A stretch of DNA of 64,000 bases from the NCBI GenBank assembly GCA_937996705.1, contig CALKUQ010000020.1:62001-126000 (forward strand). Direction: 5' to 3'. Shown here one piece after another: positions 17,561-24,740 of the stretch. Position 1 is the stretch's first letter, and every line of letters starts with the position of its first letter. The notes under the pieces were generated by a model. It ran no database searches. It was not told the DNA's origin and worked only from the letters and a program-made list of their open reading frames with translations. The stretch comes from an uncultured Chlamydiae bacterium (GTDB lineage: Bacteria > Chlamydiota > Chlamydiia > Chlamydiales > 2-12-FULL-49-11). The translations under genes and the position numbers were made by a program.

Positions 17561-18290
17561 GCACCTCGTTTGCTAGGTTAAATTTCCGAAATTCATGCCT
17601 CATTCTCGCTTTAAAAACTGGGGAATTTTTAGGATAATAGTGAATTTTATCAATATCAATCAGTTGTAAGGTGCCGTCTTCTAACATTACAATATTTTTA
17701 AATCGAAAATCATCGTGAATTAATTTTGCCTGATTTAGCGCCTCTTTCAATACCAAAATTTTAGGAGACTCTTTGATTTCATTCTTACAAACCTCCCCTT
17801 CATAGGGATATACAACAAAAGTTTTTGTTTTATTCCACCACCTCTTTTCTACCAAGGCAATAGGAGTTAAAACAGGAACCCCACGAGCCTTTGCAAATGA
17901 GGCATTATTCCAAATATTTACCCCCATTCCCATTCTTAGCAAATTCGGAAACCAGCCTCGAAACTCGACTGATTTTACAACCACCCTCTTCCCTTGCCAA
18001 AACACCTCTTCTACAAGTCTGTTCTGATTTTTACTAATAAAACACTTTTCTCTAGCTTCAATATCACGAAGAAACTGCATCACCTCTTGAGATGCATACT
18101 CTTTTTTGCAAAAAATCTTTTCTTTCCAACAAACCTCTTTTTCGCACCCAGGATCAAATAATGCCTCATAGGTATAATTCATCATTGCAAATGCTTTCTG
18201 ATAACCCCGGGAAAGCCGATATTTAAATTCTTCTGACACGGTTGCTACAATTGCAATGGTGCAAGCTAAAACAATAAGCACTTTATTCAT
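17547..18290 (-). CDS. Signal-anchored kinase-like protein, paralogue 2 of 4 (third gene)
   Basis: 247 residues, clearly paralogous to its neighbours (shared blocks GVNIWNNA, GVPVL, ALVEKR, TFVVY, EDGTLQLIDIDK, YPKNS). N-terminal hydrophobic helix about residues 3-18. Candidate catalytic residues are Lys106 (VVVKS), Asp194 and Asn199 (HDDFRFKN) and Asp212 (LIDID), all present. It has fewer residues than the others between the two lobes and so may have a shorter linker. It overlaps the gene before it by 4 nt (ATGA) and the one after by 14 nt. Confidence 0.78.
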   Translation of the reverse strand: MNKVLIVLACTIAIVATVSEEFKYRLSRGYQKAFAMMNYTYEALFDPGCEKEVCWKEKIFCKKEYASQEVMQFLRDIEAREKCFISKNQNRLVEEVFWQGKRVVVKSVEFRGWFPNLLRMGMGVNIWNNASFAKARGVPVLTPIALVEKRWWNKTKTFVVYPYEGEVCKNEIKESPKILVLKEALNQAKLIHDDFRFKNIVMLEDGTLQLIDIDKIHYYPKNSPVFKARMRHEFRKFNLANEVHAQN

Positions 18291-19069
18291 ATCTCTAATC
18301 TCTTGGTTGTTTGGCTATGAGATGCTAAATTGTCATTAAATTTTCGCACTTCTCTATTCATCCTCTCTCTAAATACATATGAGTTTCTGGGATATTTGTG
18401 AATTTTATCAATATCTATTAATTGGAGGGACTGGTCTTCAAGAACAAGAATGTTGCGTAATCTAAAATCGTGATGAATCACATGTCTGTCAACAAGAAGT
18501 TTTTGCAGGTCCTTCACTCCAGAAAAAAAACTTTGATCTCTCTCTAATTCCTTCTCACAATCTCGTCCTTCGTAAAGATAGACAATAAAAGTATGAGCTG
18601 AATTCCATTTTCTCTTTTCTAAAAGAGCAACAGGTTTTAAAACAGGTATCCCCATGTTTCTGACCCAATGTGCATTATTCCAAACATTGACAGCCATCCC
18701 CATTGAAAAAAGATTAGCGAAAAATCCCTCTTTTTTTTCAGATTTTATAATGAAATGATACTCCCCTATGTGAGCCTCTTCTGTAAGTTTATTTCGATGA
18801 ATCCAAATCGTCTTTTTCTCAAAATCTTCTATATGATCCAGGAAATCATTAACCTGAGAGGTTGCATACTCTTTTAAACAAATATTTTTTAAACCCCAAC
18901 TCACTTGTTTTTGATAGATCGGATCAAATAGGCCTACGTATTCATAATGGACCTGCAGAAAAAATGTCTCATAAAGTCTAGATATATTGTGCATTAACGA
19001 AGGCCAAAAGCAGACAAGAAGAGCCGCTGAAACCATTACACTTAATGCTTGTACTCCTTTAGCAACCAT
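18287..19069 (-). CDS. Signal-anchored kinase-like protein, paralogue 3 of 4 (second gene)
   Basis: 260 residues. N-terminal hydrophobic helix at about residues 7-23. Candidate catalytic residues are Lys109 (FIIKS), Asp201 and Asn206 (HHDFRLRN) and Asp219 (LIDID). The MGMAVNVWNNAHW, IPVLKPVALLEKR and FIVYLYEG blocks match the other copies. It overlaps the first gene of the operon by 28 nt. The domain is assigned from spacing of kinase-type residues, not from a search, and whether the protein faces the periplasm or outside is inferred from the signal-like start. Confidence 0.78.
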   Translation of the reverse strand: MVAKGVQALSVMVSAALLVCFWPSLMHNISRLYETFFLQVHYEYVGLFDPIYQKQVSWGLKNICLKEYATSQVNDFLDHIEDFEKKTIWIHRNKLTEEAHIGEYHFIIKSEKKEGFFANLFSMGMAVNVWNNAHWVRNMGIPVLKPVALLEKRKWNSAHTFIVYLYEGRDCEKELERDQSFFSGVKDLQKLLVDRHVIHHDFRLRNILVLEDQSLQLIDIDKIHKYPRNSYVFRERMNREVRKFNDNLASHSQTTKRLEI

Positions 19070-19779
19070 CTCTCCTCCTTAGCAAGCCTTTTATCACAGA
19101 CATATGAAAAATTGGGATAAAAATGCATCAATTGAACATCTATCAGCTGAATATCATCATGCTCTAATCGGTAAATCATATTTCTCCTTCTCAAGTCAGC
19201 GTGAACTACATGCCTTTTTTTCAAAGAATCCAAGATTCCTTGAATTTTCTTTCTTGAGTCGGGGTTGATTAAATAGTCTAATTGAACCCCGTCAAACTTG
19301 TAAATAATTGTTGTGCAAACCTCTCGTAAGCCCCTTTTTTCATACACCGCTATAGGCTCAACAACAGGGATCTCTTTTAATTTTGCCCAATGTAAATTAT
19401 TCCAAATTGAAACACATTTACCCATCCGCATCAAATTCTTGAAAAAACCTTTTTGTACATGCCTTTTTACAACATACTCTTTGCCATCAATTGGAACCCA
19501 AAACGTCTCCATCGATTTACTTATTGAAAAAAGGCGCCGAGCTTCTGAATTTTTCCCTTTCAAACATGCCTCTATCTCACTTGAAAAGGCGCTCTTTAGA
19601 CAAATTAATTTCTCTTTATAACTCAAATGCTTTTCATACTGTTCCTCATCCTGAATTTTTGAATACTCATACTGGCCATAAAAAAATGCCCCTTCATAAA
19701 TTCTAGAAATTACATAACTGCCGAATTCTGAACAGAGAAAGCTCCCAGTCGCCACTGTCAAAATCAATAGCCATTTCAT
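19042..19779 (-). CDS. Signal-anchored kinase-like protein, paralogue 4 of 4 (first gene, most divergent)
   Basis: 245 residues, first gene of the operon as transcribed. N-terminal hydrophobic helix about residues 3-16 with a Cys at 16 that is not a convincing lipobox. Candidate residues are Lys105 (VVKR), Asp195 and Asn200 (HADLRRRN) and Asp214 (LIDV). Here the Asn-to-Asp spacing is 14, not 13, and the downstream IDIDK block of the others reads IDVQL. It may therefore be altered in activity. The divergent gap to the next plus-strand gene is 84 bp and must hold the operon promoter; no clear one was picked out. Confidence 0.75.
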   Translation of the reverse strand: MKWLLILTVATGSFLCSEFGSYVISRIYEGAFFYGQYEYSKIQDEEQYEKHLSYKEKLICLKSAFSSEIEACLKGKNSEARRLFSISKSMETFWVPIDGKEYVVKRHVQKGFFKNLMRMGKCVSIWNNLHWAKLKEIPVVEPIAVYEKRGLREVCTTIIYKFDGVQLDYLINPDSRKKIQGILDSLKKRHVVHADLRRRNMIYRLEHDDIQLIDVQLMHFYPNFSYVCDKRLAKEERWLLKEYKH

Positions 19780-19863
19780 ATGGAACTAATTTACTTGAAA
19801 TTCGTCATTATTGCTTGCAAAATTTGACGTTCACAACGTATTTAGAAAATAAAAGGGGCTCTT

Positions 19864-20280
19864 ATGAACGAACTAGCTAAAAAAAATTTACACAAAGTAA
19901 TTGATGCGTTTGTATCCGAAAGCAATAGAATTATCCAGACCATAGAAAAGGAGCCCAACCAACTACAAAATCGAGACATAGAAGTGCTTGCTGAAAAAAT
20001 TTGGGACCTTCGTCATTTTGCCCTGGAGCTACTTCAACAGTTTCCTGATGAATCGACTTGGTATAATGCCTCCATCATTAAAGAGATTATAGATGAACCT
20101 CTTGAAATTGATCCCGATGGCAAAACAAAACTTTCCTTATTAGAAGCCGCTGATCTTGCAAAAAAAATGCACAACGATAGATCTCTAAGATCCCTTCTTA
20201 GATCTTGGATCATAGAAACAAAAGCAAGAGAGGTCCTTTTTTCCAATCTCCGCCAAATCTCTCAAGAATTGACTGGTTGA
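19864..20280 (+). CDS. Conserved-looking helical hypothetical protein
   Basis: 138 residues, no signal or membrane helix. It looks almost entirely alpha-helical and strongly charged (for example KVIDAFVSESNRIIQTIEKE and KKMHNDRSLRSLLRSW). AAAAGGGG lies 6 nt before the ATG. It is a single-gene unit divergent from the kinase-like operon and followed by a dispersed repeat. No family recognised. A chaperone-like or binding role cannot be supported from the sequence. Confidence 0.65.
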   Translation: MNELAKKNLHKVIDAFVSESNRIIQTIEKEPNQLQNRDIEVLAEKIWDLRHFALELLQQFPDESTWYNASIIKEIIDEPLEIDPDGKTKLSLLEAADLAKKMHNDRSLRSLLRSWIIETKAREVLFSNLRQISQELTG

Positions 20281-20320
20281 TTTATAAACCCCCTTGTTAT
20301 CAAAAGGAGTTTGAATCGCA

Positions 20321-20492
20321 TATACTGATGACAGTTGAAAGACCCAGATTTTTCGCAGTAAAATCGTTTTAGTTCAATTAGGCGAAGCCGTCCGCTGAAG
20401 AGGGCTCTGTTTGAAACCAGGCCCGATGAAGCGGAATTGAAATAAAAAGATTTTGCAAAGAAAAAGAGGGTGTTTCAACTGGAATGAGTATA
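20321..20492. repeat. Dispersed repeat, copy 2, with long imperfect inverted arms (MITE-like)
   Basis: Left arm 20321-20380 starts TATACT. Right arm 20435-20492 ends AGTATA. The two arms are inverted copies with roughly three quarters identity and would fold into a long hairpin. The right arm matches 3991-4050 directly, and 20360-20395 matches 3977-4012 in inverse. Both copies lie between convergent genes. No open reading frame or transposase is inside, so it is either a non-autonomous mobile remnant or a bidirectional terminator family. Confidence 0.75.
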
Positions 20493-20518
20493 CTTTCTTG
20501 TTTTTTAAGAAATGTGTG

Positions 20519-21898
20519 CTAAAGCGTAATCGACTCCGGGCTACTTTCATAGATTCCATTGACTGCAACCACTTCATAGGTTACTGAGCCTGATTGATCA
20601 TGATCCTCATAAGTTAATTGGGACGGGGGAACTAAGGCGATACATTCGCCATTCCGATAGATGGCATAACCTGTGATGTCAGATAGGCTCGAACTCCAAG
20701 AAACGACATTAACGTATTCTGCCAAACTAAAAAACTGATTTAAGACCCGAGATCCACTTAAATTTCTAACTGGTTGAAGGTATAAAGAGGCGTAACACGA
20801 AATTGCATTGCTATCACTATCTTGCCAAGTAAACATGGCGTTTGAGTTAAACACACTCACTCCTACGGTAGAGTACTCGCTTCCATTTGTTGCAATATTT
20901 GCCCCACTATTTAAAATCACCGGCTCTTCCCAAGTCTCTCCATTATTCGAGGATAGGCTTGCCAACGCCTCACCAGAATAGCCTACCCAAGAGGCTATAA
21001 AATCTGTACTATTGCCCGCAAGACTTACAATAGGAGACTCACACTGCGATGTGAGATTTCTGGAAAGGATTACTGGGGAAGTCCAAGTAGCCCCTTGATC
21101 CCTTGAAAAGCTAGTGTAGATCACTTGCAATGCATCTACCCATGCAAGCATAAAGCCTGCATCTGTCGCACCAATGGTAATGACGTTCCCCCCTCGCAAA
21201 TTTATCATCCCAGAAACAAGCTGCGGCGTTCCCCAAGTAATTCCGTCAGCAGAATATGAAACATAGCCATTTACATTAAGACCGTTTAACTCTTGCCAAG
21301 CAGCCATAAATCCAGAATTTGAAGCTGCGACCATAACGGGGGTATTTGTGTCGCGATTGATGCTAATCTCCTCTGCTCCGTTCCAAGTAATCCCATCTGT
21401 CGAAAAATTTACATAAGATGCTTCGCCAGTAAAATCCCACCAACTCACTACAAATCCAAGCTGATTTGCACAAGCGCCTACTAAAGGTTCAGCAACATCA
21501 CCTCCACCCAGCAATCGCGATGAGGTCCAAACATTTCTATGATAAGGGGAAGATCTCGCATAAACATTCCCTAAATTAGCAGTAGGAGATTTTTGATAAG
21601 AAACAACAAAACGATCATCATTTCCCGCAACCCAAGTACTTGTCACATCTACATCACCAAGATTATCAAGAATCCAACCCTTCCCTAAATCGTTTGAAAT
21701 CCCTGCAAAAGGGACTCCTGAAGTACTTACCCAAGAAGCCATAAATTCATCTTGCGCTCTGGCAACAATAACAATACTTCCAACCGACCCATCTCTTGTA
21801 ATGTTGACTAAATTTCCAGGAGTTATTTGACCGAATAATTTGAAACAATTTAGCACTGCTACCATCGAAATTAGTATTGAACAAAATCGCACCGCCAT
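20519..21898 (-). CDS. Secreted BNR/Asp-box (sialidase-like) protein with C-terminal fibronectin III-like domain
   Basis: 459 residues. The N terminus has a signal peptide-like hydrophobic run (residues about 4-21, then FGQITPG). Repeated Asp-box motifs follow: SNDLGKGW, STDGITW, SADGITW, SRDQGATW and SSNNGETW. They mark a six-bladed beta-propeller of the sialidase/BNR fold. The last about 90 residues (VNVVSWSSSLSDITGYAIYR onwards) read as a fibronectin III-like module. The arginine triad of true sialidases was not identified, so carbohydrate binding is as likely as hydrolysis. It is probably exported across the inner membrane by Sec. It diverges from the 21935 gene by 36 bp. Confidence 0.8.
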   Translation of the reverse strand: MAVRFCSILISMVAVLNCFKLFGQITPGNLVNITRDGSVGSIVIVARAQDEFMASWVSTSGVPFAGISNDLGKGWILDNLGDVDVTSTWVAGNDDRFVVSYQKSPTANLGNVYARSSPYHRNVWTSSRLLGGGDVAEPLVGACANQLGFVVSWWDFTGEASYVNFSTDGITWNGAEEISINRDTNTPVMVAASNSGFMAAWQELNGLNVNGYVSYSADGITWGTPQLVSGMINLRGGNVITIGATDAGFMLAWVDALQVIYTSFSRDQGATWTSPVILSRNLTSQCESPIVSLAGNSTDFIASWVGYSGEALASLSSNNGETWEEPVILNSGANIATNGSEYSTVGVSVFNSNAMFTWQDSDSNAISCYASLYLQPVRNLSGSRVLNQFFSLAEYVNVVSWSSSLSDITGYAIYRNGECIALVPPSQLTYEDHDQSGSVTYEVVAVNGIYESSPESITL

Positions 21899-21934
21899 AT
21901 AGCCTTCCTTTTAATAAAATCTAAGGGATTCTAA

Positions 21935-22654
21935 GTGTTTCAATCAATTATTTACACTTTTTTTCTAATCTCTTTAGTCGCTTACTCCCCCTTTGATGGC
22001 TTAATCTTACCCCCTTGCAAGCCTGAAAATTCAAAACGTCCCTTCATTCTCTCAAACGAAACACCCCAACAGGAAATTCTCTCCGAACTTTCAAAAATCC
22101 CTTCTCTTGAACATGGGGTACATATTGGTTGGTCGATTGAAATGAACTATAAAATCTTAGCCACAAGAAAACCAAAACTTGCCTTTCTCTGCGATATCAG
22201 TTCACACGTACTGGAATTTTATGAAAGTTTTAAACAAGTTCTCTTAGATTCAAATTCCTCTGAAGAATTTCTAGAGCAATTACAATCGTTTTTTCTAAAT
22301 AATCCTAGTGTCCTCAGATACACAAAGTATAAGGCCCGTCAAATCGATCAACTTATCGAAAGATATGCAACATGGATGGTAATTGATGACAATTTTTCCT
22401 ACCTTAAAAGGATGTATCAAGAAGAGAAAATCCTCCATCTTGTTTTGAATATGGAGGACCAAGAGGATCGCTTTGACAAAATAGCCTCCTGGATTAAGGC
22501 TAATAACTACAAAATTGACACCGTTTACACATCAAATATTAAATCGGTTCTACCCCATCAAGAGCTCTTTGATTTGAATCTAGCAAAACTTATTTGGCAG
22601 GAGACTATCTACATCTGTGCCAATAGAAATGCTGAATTAGAAATTCTCTATTAA
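21935..22654 (+). CDS. Putative LIC_10091-like protein of unknown function
   Basis: 239 residues. The first about 20 are hydrophobic, possibly a signal or anchor. Residues about 40-110 contain SNET, GVHIGWSIEMNYKILA, KPKLAFLCDIS and SSEEFLEQL. The later stretch has VYTSNIKSVLP. From memory this order (SNE, GxxxGxxxxxNY, PxxAFxxDI, SNVE) resembles the LIC_10091 family found in Leptospira, planctomycetes and others. That family has been suspected of a methyltransferase-like fold without known activity. The resemblance is by eye and of moderate strength. It starts 36 bp from the divergent BNR gene, with which it may share regulation. Confidence 0.5.
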   Translation: MFQSIIYTFFLISLVAYSPFDGLILPPCKPENSKRPFILSNETPQQEILSELSKIPSLEHGVHIGWSIEMNYKILATRKPKLAFLCDISSHVLEFYESFKQVLLDSNSSEEFLEQLQSFFLNNPSVLRYTKYKARQIDQLIERYATWMVIDDNFSYLKRMYQEEKILHLVLNMEDQEDRFDKIASWIKANNYKIDTVYTSNIKSVLPHQELFDLNLAKLIWQETIYICANRNAELEILY

Positions 22655-22666
22655 AACCCGCCCCTT

Positions 22667-23575
22667 CTAGCGCTTGATGAATTGGAATTGCTTCAGATCT
22701 TCGGCAACTTGAGTGTGAGGAAAAATTTCTTTAGCCTCAGTTTCAAACGGCTTAAGATCAAGATACCGAGCTGAAAAATGGGTTAAAATCAACTCTTTTG
22801 CCCCTGCATCTTTTGCAATCTGGGCCGCCTCTTTAGCGGTAAGATGGTTATGAGATTTTGCAAGCTCTTTCTCTTCCTCAAGATAGGTGCTTTCGCAAAG
22901 AAGAAGGCTAGCATTTTTTGCCATGTTTAAAGCCCCTTTACAAGGCCTTGTATCCATGACAATTGCAAAAACATCCCCTTTTCTCAAGTGGCTGACTTCC
23001 TCTAAATGAATTTCCCGTCCGTTTACTAAAATTTTCTTATCTCGAAGGAGCTCCTTCATAATAGGGCCTTGAACTCCCAAAGTTTTTAATTTTTCTTTGT
23101 CAAATTTAATGGTATCAGGTTCTGTAATGCGATATGCAAAATTTTCAACGCCATGCTGTAGATAATCTGCCTCAATTGTAAAATTTTCATCTTGATGGAC
23201 AATCCCTGCCCCTTTTACCGGATGCTCTATCACATGAATATTTTCACGATACATAGTGCCGTAGCGGAGCCTATCAAAATAGACCTTACCAGAAGCAGGA
23301 TAGTAGCAATGAATCGGATGAGTCACTTTATCTAAATTAAGTCTCATGAGCATCGAACCAAGACCCAAACAATGATCTCCATGAAAATGGGAGACAAAAA
23401 TCCGAGTCACTACAGGGGGGGCAATGTCAGCAAAAATAAATTGTCTCTGGGTCCCTTCACCTGGATCAAATAAAAGACCTTCATCATTCCATCTAAGCAA
23501 ATATCCACTATGATTTCTGGTTCTTGTTGGCGCTTGAGAGGAGCACCCAAGTATTGTAAGATCTCTAACTGTCAC
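22667..23575 (-). CDS. rnz: Ribonuclease Z
   Basis: Zinc beta-lactamase-fold endonuclease that trims tRNA 3' ends. 302 residues, the usual short (RNase Z-S) length. The metal-binding motif is SHFHGDHCLG near residue 62, further ligands lie in AIVMDTRPCK and THFSARY, and SSQAPTRTRN is the N-terminal loop. Its function pairs with that of rnpB in this window. It overlaps the rhomboid gene by 4 nt and ends the lon-rfaE2-rhomboid-rnz operon. Confidence 0.95.
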   Translation of the reverse strand: MTVRDLTILGCSSQAPTRTRNHSGYLLRWNDEGLLFDPGEGTQRQFIFADIAPPVVTRIFVSHFHGDHCLGLGSMLMRLNLDKVTHPIHCYYPASGKVYFDRLRYGTMYRENIHVIEHPVKGAGIVHQDENFTIEADYLQHGVENFAYRITEPDTIKFDKEKLKTLGVQGPIMKELLRDKKILVNGREIHLEEVSHLRKGDVFAIVMDTRPCKGALNMAKNASLLLCESTYLEEEKELAKSHNHLTAKEAAQIAKDAGAKELILTHFSARYLDLKPFETEAKEIFPHTQVAEDLKQFQFIKR

Positions 23576-24249
23576 ACTTTCCTTTGAAACACTTCTATAC
23601 GTCCTAGAAGCATTCCCAAAAGGGCTCCAGAGACGTGTGCCGTGTTTGCTATATTGAGCTGAAAAGGAACAATATGAAGGATATTCAAGAAAAAAGCAAC
23701 TATTTGCAAAGCAAGCATTCCTAAAATAAAAATCCCTAGAAAAATCAAAGTCCCGTTATCAATTGGATAACTCTCCCAAGGGGCCCTTCTTTTTCTTACC
23801 CAAATATACCCAGCCATAGCACTAGCAATGCCTGAAAATCCCATAAAATAAGGCCCTGTCATCAAATACTGAAGGGTGTTTGTGACCACTGCGGCAATCA
23901 CAAAAAAAACAATATAGGCACCAGCTTTTAAATTTTTTTCTAACATCTTTCCAAACACTAGAAGCCATAACATATTAAAAAGCAAATGGATGAGATCTGT
24001 ATGTAAGAAAGCTGGCGTTAATAGGCGCCATACTTGGCCTTTTTTAATATCTCCGAATAGGTCGGGAGTTACCATTACTTTATCTTGCGTCCAATCGACA
24101 AGCTCCCCATAAAATCCCCCCCAATTATTTTGAGGATAATCAAAGAGGCACGCCTGCACCACTGTAGGAACTTGATTGCTCTCTTGCCTTTCTTGGACAA
24201 ATGTCCAAATAAAAATCAGCGAACAGAGAACAATCAAAAATTTTGTCAT
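23572..24249 (-). CDS. Rhomboid-family intramembrane serine protease
   Basis: 225 residues with about six hydrophobic helices. The nucleophile motif is GFSGIASAM (GxSG) and the paired histidine is in NTAHVSGALLG. The first loop WRLLTPAFLHTDLIHLLFNM corresponds to the conserved WR and HxxHxxxN segment, here HTDLIHLLFN. The protein cleaves membrane proteins within the bilayer; the substrate is unknown. It overlaps the genes on both sides by 4 nt, so it is part of a tight operon. Confidence 0.88.
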   Translation of the reverse strand: MTKFLIVLCSLIFIWTFVQERQESNQVPTVVQACLFDYPQNNWGGFYGELVDWTQDKVMVTPDLFGDIKKGQVWRLLTPAFLHTDLIHLLFNMLWLLVFGKMLEKNLKAGAYIVFFVIAAVVTNTLQYLMTGPYFMGFSGIASAMAGYIWVRKRRAPWESYPIDNGTLIFLGIFILGMLALQIVAFFLNILHIVPFQLNIANTAHVSGALLGMLLGRIEVFQRKV

Positions 24250-24740
24250 GACTCACGAATTTTTTCTACAATTTTTGACGTAGAGAGCCCGGGAATAAAA
24301 GAGACAATATGAAGTTTGCCCCCATATTTTTTTACTACTTCCGCCTCAATACAATCAGATCCCCAATCTTGTCCATTGACATGAACGTCGGGTTGAACGA
24401 TCTCTAAAAGATCTCTTGGATCGTCCTCATTAAACCAAGTAACATTCGTAACAAAGGAGAGTGCCGACATCATCTCAAGCCGATCTTTTAAAGCAATAAT
24501 GGGACGATTGACGCTTTTGTAGCGTTTAATAGAGGCGTCGCTATTGAGCGCTACAAGCAAAACATCAGCCTGTTTGCTCGCTTCATAAATAATATGAAGA
24601 TGACCCGCATGGAGTAAATCAAAGGAGCCATTTAGAGTGGCAAGCCTTTTCCCTTTTTTTCGGACTTCATCGGAAAACGCTGCCAACTTTTTAGGCTCAA
24701 CGATTTTTTTATGAGCAAACTCTGAAAAGTCCCCTAACAA
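24246..24740 (-). CDS. RfaE2/HldE-C-type nucleotidyltransferase
   Basis: Cytidylyl/adenylyltransferase-like protein of 164 residues, with only the C-terminal half of HldE. The nucleotide motif is LNGSFDLLHAGHLHI (HxGH), followed by NSDASIKRYKS and a late STSKIVEKI. In other bacteria it adenylates heptose-1-phosphate for lipopolysaccharide. Because chlamydial lipopolysaccharide has no heptose as far as is known, the true substrate here may be another sugar or alcohol phosphate. No kinase half (HldE-N) is seen in the window. It lies 1 nt from the stop of lon and overlaps the rhomboid gene by 4 nt. Confidence 0.82.
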   Translation of the reverse strand: MLGDFSEFAHKKIVEPKKLAAFSDEVRKKGKRLATLNGSFDLLHAGHLHIIYEASKQADVLLVALNSDASIKRYKSVNRPIIALKDRLEMMSALSFVTNVTWFNEDDPRDLLEIVQPDVHVNGQDWGSDCIEAEVVKKYGGKLHIVSFIPGLSTSKIVEKIRES

